Source: Trebonia sp963734665
GTDB taxonomy: Bacteria; Actinomycetota; Actinomycetes; Streptosporangiales; Streptosporangiaceae
DNA: 64,000 nt
Direction: 5' to 3'
NCBI GenBank assembly: GCA_963734665.1
Contig: CAVTIR010000004.1
Location: forward strand, 1,054,001 to 1,118,000
The notes under the pieces were generated by a model. It saw nothing but the letters and a program-made list of their open reading frames with translations, was not told the DNA's origin and did no database searches. Within the stretch, counting starts at the first letter, position 1, and every line of letters starts with the position of its first letter. The position numbers and the translations under genes are program-made. This document shows, piece by piece, positions 16,293 to 24,158 of the stretch.

Positions 16293-17348
16293 TCAGGGTG
16301 CCGTTTCCGCCCAGCGGCGGCGTACCTCCGCCAGCCCTTCCGGCGTGAGCGACCCGTGCAGCCGCAGCCGGGCTACGCCGCCGTCGGGGAAGATGTCGAG
16401 CCGCACCAGGTCATAGGCCGCTGACGGCAGCACCCGGAACCGGTGCGGCGTGTCCGGCAGCAGGGGCGTCCGGGGGAGCAGCGGCGCCCACGAGGAGTCC
16501 GCCGCCAGGTCCCCGCCGACGTGCCCGCGCACCGCTGCCATACCGGGCGAGTTCCCGGTATACCCGGAGGTGTCGATCTCGACCAGGGACACGACGGACG
16601 GTGCCGCGAACCCCACCACCAGCCACTCGTTTCCCGCCGAACGCCGCCGCCTGGTCTCCCATCCCTCGCCCATGACCCTGGAGAGTCCCGGCGAGATCGC
16701 GTTGCGCGGCGCGGAGTAGAACCGGTCGCTGCATGCCCGGACGTCCCCGCCGTTTTCCAGGGCGGCCAGGTCGAAGGTCAGCCCTTCGAGCAGCGAAGGA
16801 TCGGCCACTACCTGGCCGTGGACCCGCAGCCTGGCGACCCCGCCGTCGGGGTAGATCCGCAGCCGCACGTGGGAGTACCGGGACCGGGGCGGCACCGGGA
16901 ACACGTGCTGCGTGTCCCCCTTCAGCGCCGACCGGGGCACGATCTCCACCCAGCGCGCCGACAAGAGCGCGGCCAGATCCGGATACCCGCAGACGGCGCA
17001 CGCCTCGACCGCGCATGCCTGGGGAAAGTTCCCCGTGAAGTGCGCGGTGTCGACGACGACCGCGTGCACCACCCCCGGCGCGCCGAGTCGCACGATGACC
17101 CAGTCCGAGGAATCAGCCGAAGGCAGTCCGCCCGAGGGCCCGCGCCGCCGCCGTGTCTCCCACCCGTCGTAAACCTGCCCCTTGTGCCCGAAGGTCGACG
17201 GCGTGAAGACGGCCGCCCCCGGCTTGATCAGGTTCTCCTTGTCTGCGAAGAACTCATCGGACGCGGCCACGACCGACCCCCGCAGGGCACGCGACGCGAG
17301 ATCGGGAAGGCCCAGGGGATCGTCGCGCGGATCACCCCCCAAGCGCAC
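16293..17348 (-). CDS. alc: Allantoicase
   Basis: 351 residues made of two homologous allantoicase repeats, each with the W-E-T-R-R-R-R motif (DGWETRRRR near residue 62 and EGWETRRRR near 230) and a DGGVARLR(V/L)HG strand at its end. It splits allantoate into ureidoglycolate and urea. The GTG start at 17348 overlaps the tail of the allantoinase reading frame by 17 bases, so the two are co-translated in the intact operon. It converges with the arginase-family gene. Identification is firm. Confidence 0.93.
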   Translation of the reverse strand: MRLGGDPRDDPLGLPDLASRALRGSVVAASDEFFADKENLIKPGAAVFTPSTFGHKGQVYDGWETRRRRGPSGGLPSADSSDWVIVRLGAPGVVHAVVVDTAHFTGNFPQACAVEACAVCGYPDLAALLSARWVEIVPRSALKGDTQHVFPVPPRSRYSHVRLRIYPDGGVARLRVHGQVVADPSLLEGLTFDLAALENGGDVRACSDRFYSAPRNAISPGLSRVMGEGWETRRRRSAGNEWLVVGFAAPSVVSLVEIDTSGYTGNSPGMAAVRGHVGGDLAADSSWAPLLPRTPLLPDTPHRFRVLPSAAYDLVRLDIFPDGGVARLRLHGSLTPEGLAEVRRRWAETAP

Positions 17349-18661
17349 CGCCGCCCCGGGCGAGCAGCCGTCCCCTAGGCGGGTCAGCGGGCGTCACCTC
17401 AACCCCGCCAAGCCACACGCGCGCGACCCGCCCGGTGAGTGTCCGTCCCTCATACGGCGTCACCGGGTGCTTGTGCAGCAGCGAAGCGCCCCGCACCTCC
17501 CAGGACGCGTCGGGGTCGAACGCCACGAAGTCCGCGTCGCACCCGGCGGCGATCCGCCCCTTCAGCCGGCAGCCCGGCGAGCGCCGCCGGGAACGCGGCC
17601 ATCCACCGCGCGACATCGGCAAGCGAGAACCCGCGCCGCCGCGCCACCGACCACACGACGGGCAGCCCGAGCTGCAGCGACGAGATCCCGCCCCACGCGG
17701 TACGGAAATCCGGCTCCCTCAGGGCGGGCGCGCACGGCGAGTGGTCGGACACGATCCCGTCGATGGCCCCGTCCCCGAGGGCCCGCCACAGCGCCTCCCT
17801 GTTGGCCGCGTACCGGACGGGCGGGCAGGCCTTGAACTCGGTATGCCCGGGTTGCACCTCCTCGGCGGCGAAGAACAGGTAGTGCGGGCACGTCTCCGCC
17901 GTCAGCGCGATCCCCGCCGCCCGGGCCGAGGCGATCAGCGCCGCGCACTCCGCGGCCGCCAGGTGCACGATGTGCGCCCGCGCCCCGGAGAACGCCGCCG
18001 CCGAGATCACGGTCTCGATCGCCCGCCGCTCCGCGACCGGCGGCCGGGACGCGACGAACGCGTCATACGAGGCGCCGGACGGCACGGTCACCTGGGACGG
18101 GTCCTCCGCGTGCACGATCATCGGGGCCCCCGACTCCGCGAGCGCGGCCATCGCGGAGCGGAGCGCCTCCCGCGACAACGGCGGGAACTCCGGGTTCCCC
18201 GAGTCGATGAGGAAGCACTTGAACCCGAGCACGCCGGCGTCAAGCAGCCCCGCGAACTCGGAAGCGTTCCCCGGCACCGCCCCGCCCCAGAACGCGACGT
18301 CGACCGCGCACTGCCCGGCCGCCGCCGCGACCTTGGCCCGCAGCGCCGCCACGGTCGTGGTAACCGGCGAGGAGTTCAGCGGCATGTCGCAGATCGTGGT
18401 GACGCCACCCGCGAGGGCCGCCCGCGTGGCGGTCGCGAATCCCTCCCACTCGGTCCGCCCCGGCTCGTTCACGTGCACATGCGAGTCCACGAGCCCAGGC
18501 AGCAGCGGAAGGTCCCCGAGGTCGACGGTGCGGTCAGCCTCCCGCTGCAGGTCGTACCCCCCGACAAATTCAATGCGACCATCCCGAACGAATGCGGCAC
18601 CCTCCGATACCCCACCCGGCACCACCATGCGCCGTGAGCGAATCAGCAGCGTGCTGTGCAT
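17332..18661 (-). pseudogene. allB: Allantoinase with a frameshift near 17563
   Basis: An amidohydrolase-fold allantoinase (allantoin to allantoate). From ATG 18661 (AGGGG upstream) the frame carries the metal motifs SHVHVN, GFKCFLIDSG (carbamylated Lys), HAED, HIVHLA and SDHSPC. At about 17563-17566 the match jumps to another frame: the first continues into an Arg-rich non-homologous tail to 17450, while the other frame gives KGRIAAGCDADFVAFDP and the terminal VTPYEGRTLTGRVARVWLGG, ending at 17332. One extra base in GCCGGCTGAAGG explains it. All metal ligands lie before the break, but the C-terminal part that closes the barrel would be lost. It may be a real mutation or a sequencing error. 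Confidence 0.85.
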
Positions 18662-18705
18662 CCCCTGCTCGCCTCCGCGCGCTCGGGACCCCTGTCCTTC
18701 CCTCG

Positions 18706-19590
18706 TCACTCCTCCCTCGTTCCTCGGTCGTCGCTCCTGCGTCCAGGACCGGGGCGCGCGCTTTGGCTCGCGGGGAGCAGCCACGCGAAGCTGGAAGCGG
18801 AATCGGCGGGATCGGTGGGCACGTACTCGAGCCCCACCCACCCGTCGTACCCGCGAGCGGCGAGCTGCCGGAAGAGCGGCTCGAAGTCCAGCGTTCCCGT
18901 CCCCGGCGCCCCCCGTCCCGGCGGGTCGGCGACCTGCACGTGCAGGATCGAGTCCCGGTGCCTGCTCAGCAGGTCGGCCACGTCTTCCTCCATCTTCGCC
19001 AGGTGATACAGGTCCGCGAGAAGCCCGATATTCGGTGCCCCCACCTCCGCGATCAGCGCAAGGGCCTTACCGCTGGTGTCGACGGGAAAACCGGGAATGT
19101 CGACGGAATTGATGGGTTCGACGAGCACCGATGCCCCGGCTTTCCCGGCCGCCCCGGCCGCGAACGCCAGGTTCTCGATCGCCACGGCATCCTGCTCCGC
19201 GACGTCAACTCCCGGCACCCGCAGCCCGTACGGCGCGTTCAGCCGCGTGCACCCGGTCCGCCGAGCGATCTCTACGGCCGCGTGAACATTCTCCCTGAAC
19301 TCCCGCATCCGGGCTGGATGCGACACGATCCCGCGTTCCCCGGCCGCCATGTCCCCAGCGTGGAAGTTAAGCGAGACCAGGTCAACCCCGGCATCCGCGA
19401 TCGACGCGATGAAGGCGTCCGCCTCAGCATCGGACGGCACCATAACCTCCCACGGCCACCAGAATTCAACCCCCTGGAACCCGGCGGCCTTAGCGGCGCT
19501 GGCGCGCCGCACAACCGGCAGCTCGGTAAAGAGAATCGAGCAGTTAACGTCAAACCGATGCCCGTATGTCCGCACACCCCAGTTTGTCAC
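18706..19590 (-). CDS. hyi: Hydroxypyruvate isomerase (TIM-barrel)
   Basis: 294 residues, GTG start with GGGAGG upstream. The xylose-isomerase-like TIM barrel shows GVEFWWPWE, LNFHAGDMAAGERG, VLVEPINSVDIPGFPVDT, LLADLYHLAKMEEDV and HVQVADPPGRGAPGTGTLDF, the standard Hyi signatures. It interconverts hydroxypyruvate and tartronate semialdehyde, linking glyoxylate from allantoin breakdown to glycerate. It is first in the minus-strand order hyi-allB-alc, 44 bases before allB. The last 25 residues (Arg/Gly/Asp-rich) go beyond the family's normal end and lie in the DNA that resembles the tail of the MraY-like gene. Confidence 0.9.
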   Translation of the reverse strand: MTNWGVRTYGHRFDVNCSILFTELPVVRRASAAKAAGFQGVEFWWPWEVMVPSDAEADAFIASIADAGVDLVSLNFHAGDMAAGERGIVSHPARMREFRENVHAAVEIARRTGCTRLNAPYGLRVPGVDVAEQDAVAIENLAFAAGAAGKAGASVLVEPINSVDIPGFPVDTSGKALALIAEVGAPNIGLLADLYHLAKMEEDVADLLSRHRDSILHVQVADPPGRGAPGTGTLDFEPLFRQLAARGYDGWVGLEYVPTDPADSASSFAWLLPASQSARPGPGRRSDDRGTREE

Positions 19591-19893
19591 GTGGCCTCCC
19601 GGACAAACAGTGTCCCGAGCCCCACACGCCCGCGCCCGGTCAACTCGCGCCCGTGTTTCCCCGGCAGTCGCTCGCGTTCTCGGTACGCGTTATTGGTGAA
19701 CGGAAATGACTGCTGTGAGGGGAATCTGGTGATGGCTGAGGGCGCGGCAGCAACGCTCCGGGTGCCCAAGTGATCGCGACGTAGGAACCTGGAGAGCCCT
19801 TGAGGCCGCCCGCGTGGTGAGGTGTGGCGGAATGGAAGGCATCGCGCGTAGGTTCGGGATGGAGGGACTTTTCCTACCTCACTGGAGGGAAAC
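19591..19893. other. Intergenic, divergent promoter region
   Basis: 303 bases between the divergent hyi and Rv2466c-like genes. It must hold both promoters. CTGGAGGGAAAC directly before 19894 is a good ribosome binding site. I see no gene and no clear operator. Confidence 0.5.
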
Positions 19894-20526
19894 ATGACAG
19901 CTGACACGCAGGACCTTGAGAGGGCGCAGTTCTGGTTTGATCCTCTGTGCCCGTGGGCGTGGATCGCCTCGCGGTGGATGCTCGAAGTGGAGAAGGTCCG
20001 GCCGGTCACGGTGGACTGGCGGATCATGTCGCTGGCTTACCTGAACCTCGTGCAGCACCAGGGCAAGGACCTGAGCGAGGAGTACGTGGAAAGGATGGCC
20101 AGGGCCTGGGGTCCGGTCCGCGTCTGCGCCGCGGCCGCCGCCGAGGCCGGGCCCGGCGTGCTCGGCCCGCTCTACACGGCGATCGGGACCAGGTTCCACA
20201 ACGAGGGGCGGCGCGACGACCCGGCGGTGCTCCCCGAGGCCCTCGCCGAGGCGGGGCTGCCCGCGTCCCTCGCCGACGCCGCCGAGTCGACCGACTTCGA
20301 CGATGCGATCAGGAAATCGCACCACGAGGCGTTCGACGAGGTGGGCCTCGACGTGGGGACGCCGGTGGTCAGGATCCGCGGCAAGGCCCTGTTCGGGCCG
20401 GTCATCACGCCCGCCCCCAAGGGCGAGGCGGCCGGCGAACTGTGGGACGGCCTGGTGCTCGTGTCGAAGGCGGACGGGTTCTTCGAACTCAAGCGGTCCA
20501 GGGACCGCACGCCCTCGTTCGACTGA
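19894..20526 (+). CDS. DsbA-family oxidoreductase, Rv2466c-like (mycothiol-linked)
   Basis: 210 residues. It follows the mycobacterial Rv2466c protein over its whole length (FWFDPLCPWAW, MARAWGPVRV, LRKSHHEAFDEVG-like region, DVGTPVV, FFELKR). Rv2466c is a mycothiol-dependent reductase with a thioredoxin fold plus helical insert. Here the active site is Cys19-Pro-Trp-Ala22: the second Cys of the CPWC motif is replaced by Ala (codons TGC CCG TGG GCG), so a monothiol mechanism is expected. ATG with CTGGAGGG upstream. It stands alone, divergent from hyi. Confidence 0.88.
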   Translation: MTADTQDLERAQFWFDPLCPWAWIASRWMLEVEKVRPVTVDWRIMSLAYLNLVQHQGKDLSEEYVERMARAWGPVRVCAAAAAEAGPGVLGPLYTAIGTRFHNEGRRDDPAVLPEALAEAGLPASLADAAESTDFDDAIRKSHHEAFDEVGLDVGTPVVRIRGKALFGPVITPAPKGEAAGELWDGLVLVSKADGFFELKRSRDRTPSFD

Positions 20527-20659
20527 CAGGTCCCGACCCGGACCCCACATCCGCACGGGGTCGCACGCGGCACCCCCGATTTCCACGGGGAACGGCGCGC
20601 GGTCCCGGCCGTAACTTGTGCTCTCGGCAAGCATTTGACTGAGAGCGGGAGTGACTGCC

Positions 20660-21130
20660 ATGAGGGATAACGGCCAGGAGTCCGGGCGTCCAGCCGGCGT
20701 GGGCGCGTTCGGTGCCGCGCTGCGGCGGCACCGCCGCCACCTGGAACTGTCGCAGGAGGATCTCGCCGACGCGACGCGCGGTGGCGTCGCCGCGCGGACG
20801 ATCAGCGACCTGGAGCGCGGGGTGGCACGGCGGCCGCGCGCGGAAACCCTTCGGCTGCTCGCGGCCGCGCTTTGCCTGACGGGGGAGGACCTCGCGGAGT
20901 TCAAGGCGGCCGCCCGCGCCGCTGGACGGCCGGCCGCGGAGGTGGCAGCGGAGCTGGCGGTCCTCGCTTCGGCCGGGCTGGCAGAGGCGAGCCGCCGCGT
21001 GGCAGCGCGACCGCTGATCATCGTGGCCGACGTGGCGCGCCTGGCCGAGGTGGAGCCGCTGCTGTCCGCGACCCCCGACTGCCTGCTGCTCGTCACCAGC
21101 GGGCAGCTGCTGTCCGGTCTGGATCGTTAG
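20660..21130 (+). CDS. XRE-family helix-turn-helix protein
   Basis: 156 residues from ATG 20660, nine bases after GGGAG; an in-frame GTG at 20651 sits directly on that sequence and is less likely. The N-terminal HTH (LRRHRRHLELSQEDLADATRG then TISDLERG, LRLLAAAL) is of the kind found at the front of large actinobacterial multi-domain regulators, but here it is followed only by an Ala-rich helix and ends with LLLVTSGQLLSGLDR. It may be a stand-alone regulator or a truncated one. It overlaps its convergent neighbour by four bases (TTAG, 21127-21130). Target unknown. Confidence 0.7.
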   Translation: MRDNGQESGRPAGVGAFGAALRRHRRHLELSQEDLADATRGGVAARTISDLERGVARRPRAETLRLLAAALCLTGEDLAEFKAAARAAGRPAAEVAAELAVLASAGLAEASRRVAARPLIIVADVARLAEVEPLLSATPDCLLLVTSGQLLSGLDR

Positions 21131-21729
21131 TCGTCGTTGATGATCTCGTGGCACAAGGCTACGCACTCGGTGCAGATGCACACGCTGGCGGTCGTCGTCC
21201 CGGCGGCCATGGCGATGCCGTCTACCTGATAACGGCCCTTGCCGCAGAAGGAGCACTTGGTCACGGCCGCCGGGTCGCCCGGCACGTCGGCCTTGGCGGG
21301 CAGCGGGACCGGCTTGATCGCGGACAGCGGTGTCGCGGCGACCTGGCCGGTCGTGAGCACCAGCCCGGCCTTGGTGGCGCAGGCGTCGCAGATGGCGACG
21401 AGGCCGGGCCCGGCGATGAGCTTGCGCGCCTCTTTCTGGGACTTGCCGCAGAACGAGCACGCCAGCTCACCCCGCCGGGGCCGGTCGGCCCGCGGGCTGA
21501 AGGAGCGCCAGCCCCGCCCGCCGCCTTCCGCCTCCTCAACGAGCTGGTGCACCCGCTGGTGGCTGAGGTTCAGCGCGTCGCCGATCTCGCGCAGCGACGC
21601 GCCCGCCAGGTGCAGCCTGCGCACCGAGTACCGGAACTCCGCCCGTGCGAGGTCGACGGCCTGCTCGAACTCAACCACGCGCGCCTGAGCCGCACGCGCC
21701 GCCGCGAGCAGTTCCTCATCCACGGCCAT
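21127..21729 (-). CDS. Two ClpX-type zinc fingers with N-terminal HTH
   Basis: 200 residues. The N-terminal 60 residues form a coiled helix and a sigma-like HTH (ASLREIGDALNLSHQRVHQLV). Two ClpX C4 fingers follow: Cys91/Cys94 (CSFCGK) with Cys114/Cys117 (CDAC), and Cys159/Cys162 (CSFCGK) with Cys186/Cys189 (CTEC). No AAA ATPase is present, so this is not ClpX. Such proteins are widespread in actinobacteria and of unknown role; DNA or substrate-adaptor binding is plausible. Convergent with the XRE gene, sharing four bases. Confidence 0.75.
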   Translation of the reverse strand: MAVDEELLAAARAAQARVVEFEQAVDLARAEFRYSVRRLHLAGASLREIGDALNLSHQRVHQLVEEAEGGGRGWRSFSPRADRPRRGELACSFCGKSQKEARKLIAGPGLVAICDACATKAGLVLTTGQVAATPLSAIKPVPLPAKADVPGDPAAVTKCSFCGKGRYQVDGIAMAAGTTTASVCICTECVALCHEIINDD

Positions 21730-21798
21730 GCTGTCTAGCGTAACTAGACACTCCGAGCCGGGGAAGGCCCAAGCCGGGCCCCCGCGCCAGGGTGGCGC

Positions 21799-22248
21799 CT
21801 ACCTAGCCGGGTCGTTGAGCTCGATCGTGTACATGATGAATCCCGGCAGGGCGGCGACCTTGTCATACAGCGCGCGGGCGGTCGCGTTGGTCTCGTGCGT
21901 GTGCCAGTACACGCGGCCGCAGCCCTGCTCGGCCGCCCAGTCGCGCACCGCGCCGATCAGCGCGCGCCCGACGCCGTGCCCGCGCGACGGGGCGGCGGTG
22001 AACAGGTCTTCCAGGTAGCAGGCGTCTTTCCCGGTAGTCCGCACGTGGCTGAAGAAGTGCACGATCCCGACAAGCGACCCATCCAGCCACGCGCCGAAGG
22101 CGTGCATCCGCTCATCGGCCTGGAACTCGTCCCACGCCCTGTCGTACATCGACTGCGGGTGTCCCTTCTGGTAGAAGGCGTTGTACCCGCGGAACAGCTC
22201 TTCCCACGCCGCCCGGTCCGACGCCGCGAGCTTTCCAACCTTGATCAT
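21799..22248 (-). CDS. GNAT-family N-acetyltransferase
   Basis: 149 residues, whole GNAT domain. The acetyl-CoA loop is SRGHGVGRALIGAVRDWA, followed by VYWHTHETNATARALYDKV, a strong GNAT C-terminal signature. ATG at 22248 with GAGGTG upstream. The substrate is not evident. Minus strand, 69 bases downstream of the zinc-finger gene's start region and facing the same way. The repeat 15-mer GATAACAGCAAGAAG lies just 12 bases before its start codon. Confidence 0.85.
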   Translation of the reverse strand: MIKVGKLAASDRAAWEELFRGYNAFYQKGHPQSMYDRAWDEFQADERMHAFGAWLDGSLVGIVHFFSHVRTTGKDACYLEDLFTAAPSRGHGVGRALIGAVRDWAAEQGCGRVYWHTHETNATARALYDKVAALPGFIMYTIELNDPAR

Positions 22249-22259
22249 CGATCACCTCT

Positions 22260-22274
22260 GATAACAGCAAGAAG
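22260..22274. repeat. Third copy of the GATAACAGCAAGAAG repeat
   Basis: Exact 15-base match to the pair at 13860 and 13973, extending to GATAACAGCAAGAAGCGCT shared with the first copy. It lies in the upstream region of the GNAT gene. Confidence 0.7.
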
Positions 22275-22461
22275 CGCTTGCGCTGAATGACCCGAGCGTA
22301 ACGTGGCAGGGCCTGACGCGCTCAACCCCTGCATCCGTGCCGCCGCCGCGGCGTGCCCCCGCAGTTTCTCCTCGACACCCCCGGCGTGTCGCGGCATTAA
22401 CCTGGCGGTGCGCTGCGCGTGACGACCGGCTGGCCGGCGTCCGAAGGCTGCTGCCCGTCGG

Positions 22462-23820
22462 TCATCGGCATCGGCCGGCCCCACGCCGGAACCCGCGTCC
22501 TGCTCCTGGTCCAGGACCTGCACATCCGGGGGACGCGGTGTTGTGCTTAGGCCGCGCGAGGACGTGACGTTCGCGGCTGGCGCGAGTACCGGCGATTACC
22601 TGCAGCACGAGCAGGACCGCGAGCACGATGAGCGGGACAATCCAGTTTCCGCTGGCGGTGTGGATCGCGCCGATCCCGATAGGGCCGAGGCTGGCCAGGA
22701 GGTAGCCGAAGCCCTGCGCCATGGTCGAGACGTGCGCCGTGTGGCTTGTGTCGGGCGAGCGCCAGGCGATGTAGCTAAGCGAGAGGCTGATCGACGCACC
22801 CTGGCCGAGTCCGAGAAGGGTCATCCACAGGTAGGCCGCGTGGACCGGCGCGATGGCCAGGCCGGCATAGGCGACGCCATCGGCAGCAGCGGAGAGCGCG
22901 ATCGGAACCCAGGTCGGGCGAGTTCGCCTGGCGAGCGCCGGGCTCACCAGGGCGGCCGCGATGCCGGGGAAGGCCGAGTAGGAGAGCATCCAGCCGGCGC
23001 TGTGGGGGGCCATGCCGTGGTCTTGCAGGAGGGTAGGGAGCCACGTCAGGGTCGCGTAGTAGCCCATGCTCTGAATGCCCATCAGCGCGGTCACGGCGAT
23101 GGCGACGGGGTCGGTGAGGATGGCCAGGAATGACGGTTCTCCTTCTGCTGAGGGAGCATCGGCGGCCCGTGCCCGGCCGGCGTGGCCCCGGGAGCGGAAG
23201 AGCTGGGGAATCCAGATCAGGAACGCGGCGACAGCCGGGATTGACCAGAGCGCGAGGGCGGGGCGCCAGTGCCCGCCGGCGACCGGCAGCAGCGGCACGG
23301 TGAGTCCGTCGCCGAGGGCGGCGCCCAGGAAAAGCGAGGTCGAGTAGAGGCCCATCATCAAGCCGGCGCGATGGGGGAGATCGTGCTTGATGACGGCGGG
23401 CATCACGACATTGGCGATCGCGACCGCGGCGCCGGCGATGATCGTCCCCGCGAACAGGCTGCCCAGGCTCGGCTGCAGGCGCAGCGCGATGCCGGCGGCG
23501 AGAGCGGCCATGGTCATGCCGAGGAGCAGGTGCATGCCCAGGCGCCGGGTCAGCCAGGGCGTCAGGAATGCGAACGCGCCGAAGGCGACTACCGGGATCG
23601 TCGTGAGCAGGCTCACCGCGGTCGCCGTCAGGCCGAGATCGTCGCGGATGTTCGTGAGGACCGGGCCGACCGACGCTACGCCGATGCGAAGGTTCAGACT
23701 GATAAGGAGCAGGCCGGTGGTGAGGACGGCGGTGGCGAGCCTGCCGCGTGCCGTGCCGTGCGCGCCCCGCTGACGCGCCGTGCCGACGGGCGGCTCAAGC
23801 TCTTCAAGCGTGCTTGACAT
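22462..23820 (-). CDS. MFS transporter, CynX/NimT type
   Basis: 452 residues with about 12 membrane helices. LNLRIGVASVGPVL in helix 1 and the layout match the CynX/NimT (cyanate / 2-nitroimidazole) branch of the major facilitator superfamily. A cytoplasmic loop of about 40 residues (RSRGHAGRARAADAPSAEGE) divides the two six-helix halves. The C-terminal 40 residues are an Arg/Gly/Pro-rich tail with no clear role. Substrate cannot be set from sequence; many relatives are annotated as drug or cyanate exporters. Upstream (23925-23960) is a short region with two ACAGT direct repeats in TAACAGTAAGTGACAGTG that could be a regulator site. Confidence 0.83.
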   Translation of the reverse strand: MSSTLEELEPPVGTARQRGAHGTARGRLATAVLTTGLLLISLNLRIGVASVGPVLTNIRDDLGLTATAVSLLTTIPVVAFGAFAFLTPWLTRRLGMHLLLGMTMAALAAGIALRLQPSLGSLFAGTIIAGAAVAIANVVMPAVIKHDLPHRAGLMMGLYSTSLFLGAALGDGLTVPLLPVAGGHWRPALALWSIPAVAAFLIWIPQLFRSRGHAGRARAADAPSAEGEPSFLAILTDPVAIAVTALMGIQSMGYYATLTWLPTLLQDHGMAPHSAGWMLSYSAFPGIAAALVSPALARRTRPTWVPIALSAAADGVAYAGLAIAPVHAAYLWMTLLGLGQGASISLSLSYIAWRSPDTSHTAHVSTMAQGFGYLLASLGPIGIGAIHTASGNWIVPLIVLAVLLVLQVIAGTRASRERHVLARPKHNTASPGCAGPGPGAGRGFRRGAGRCR

Positions 23821-23978
23821 GGTCCTTCGTTCTTTCCGGGGCGGGATTTCCTTTCCACGTCCCCGGGGTCAGCGCATGATGAAGCACCGGCTGACGCCAC
23901 CGGGACTGCAGGGCTTTCCATGACGGTAACAGTAAGTGACAGTGTCGCTACGGATATGGCAGCGTGTCGTGCAGTGCC

Positions 23979-24158
23979 GCCTGCGGGGGGACGACCCCTC
24001 CACCCGACCCTCAACGAGCCAGGTGCGCAATCGGGCTGGTAAGAGTGAGACCAAATGCGCACAAGGCTCGCTGGCGCGCCGCCGCACGCCGCTCCGTCCT
24101 GTGGCTGGGGTTAGGCCTTGTGGTTGCAGCGAGAGGCGTAACGAAGGCCGCAACGGCA
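23979..24158 (+). repeat. Dispersed GC-rich hairpin element, diverged copy C
   Basis: The start (GCCTGCGGGGGGACGACCCCT) matches copies A and B, the middle is unrelated, and the end from about 24105 (TGTGGCTGGGGTTAGGCC then TTGTGGTTGC) matches the right flank of copy B. It fills the gap between the MFS gene start and the end of the GT2-GH18 gene, a 338-base stretch with no gene. Confidence 0.55.

Noticed and set aside
17450..18841. Programmed frameshift in allantoinase
   Set aside because: No slippery run or structured signal at the shift site; a single-base insertion or sequencing error is simpler.
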